Shown: positions 43,614 through 43,639 of the stretch, piece by piece | How positions within the stretch are numbered: position 1 is the first letter of the stretch | How the letters are laid out: each line of letters opens with the position of its first letter | Source of the DNA: Bacteroidota bacterium | GTDB lineage: Bacteria > Bacteroidota > Bacteroidia > AKYH767-A > OLB10 | NCBI GenBank assembly: GCA_025352785.1 | Contig: JANXSD010000137.1 | Location: forward strand, 1 to 43,639 | Direction of reading: 5' to 3' | DNA: 43,639 nt | The notes under the pieces: generated by a model | Seen by the model: the letters and a program-made list of their open reading frames with translations, nothing else | What the model was told of the DNA's origin: nothing | The model's database searches: none | Translations under genes and position numbers: made by a program

Positions 43614-43639
43614 CAGTCACCAGTCACCAGTCACCAGTT
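43614..43639. repeat. Tandem heptamer CAGTCAC, at least 3.7 units
   Basis: Three exact CAGTCAC units followed by CAGTT, running to the last base of the window. The array may continue beyond it. Confidence 0.85.

Larger units (their letters stand above)
43121..43639. other. Intergenic region at the window edge
   Basis: Besides the Shine-Dalgarno and promoter of the DUF4476 gene and element copy C, it contains a heptamer tandem repeat at the very end. An ATG at 43603 opens a frame into that repeat (MKTFSHQSP...) but is cut by the edge. No gene can be supported. Confidence 0.5.

Overview
The window is AT-rich DNA from a member of the Bacteroidota. Three things support this: several genes are preceded by the Bacteroidota -7 promoter box TAnnTTTG; three consecutive secreted proteins end in type IX secretion (Por) sorting domains; and there are lineage-typical families such as the head-GIN lipoprotein, a DUF4476 protein and the three-subunit SdhCAB. 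I cannot fix the order or genus.

Layout. 1-1494 (-): the end of a nucleotide-sugar operon, rfbA followed by an NAD-dependent sugar epimerase cut by the window edge. 1736-4853 (-): an MMPL/RND exporter and an AlkA-type DNA glycosylase broken by one in-frame TAA. 4854-5935: a gene-free kilobase of hairpins and short repeats. 5936-8333: an orphan radical SAM/SPASM protein converging on aminopeptidase P. 8581-12105 (+): the sdhCAB operon. 12162-16864 (+): three T9SS-exported proteins (Kazal; Asp-box propeller; choice-of-anchor J), two of which share a C-terminal module. 16919-20506 (-): AcpH-like ACP phosphodiesterase and gcvP. 20710-23093 (+): a small membrane protein, a UbiA-like membrane protein and an outer-membrane-like protein. 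23157-26558 (+): dCMP deaminase, an S41 protease and a multiply damaged GT-C glycosyltransferase remnant, once probably one operon. 26723-30058: hotdog thioesterase (-), then a GIN lipoprotein, an unknown secreted protein and a GT4 glycosyltransferase (+). 30248-35553 (-): an NtrC-type response regulator and a 1296-residue six-PAS hybrid kinase. 35703-36923 (+): an MFS exporter. 37488-39010: an IS4-family element with a nonsense-interrupted transposase. 39255-42228 (-): korA-korB, 2-oxoacid:ferredoxin oxidoreductase. 42395-43120 (-): a secreted DUF4476 protein.

The metabolic core (sdhCAB, korAB, gcvP) sits around the TCA cycle and one-carbon metabolism. Surface and envelope functions dominate the rest.

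The most unusual signal is not a gene. It is a 163-bp interspersed element with long terminal inverted repeats. It is present in two clear copies of identical length (26548-26710 and 43302-43464) and one decayed copy (30089-30248), always beside gene ends. The arm sequences differ between copies but remain complementary within each copy. Three separate genes carry premature stops (glycosylase, GT-C, transposase). The region around the IS and the 4.9-5.9 kb gap is built of REP-like hairpins. All statements come from reading the sequence by eye; no searches were run.
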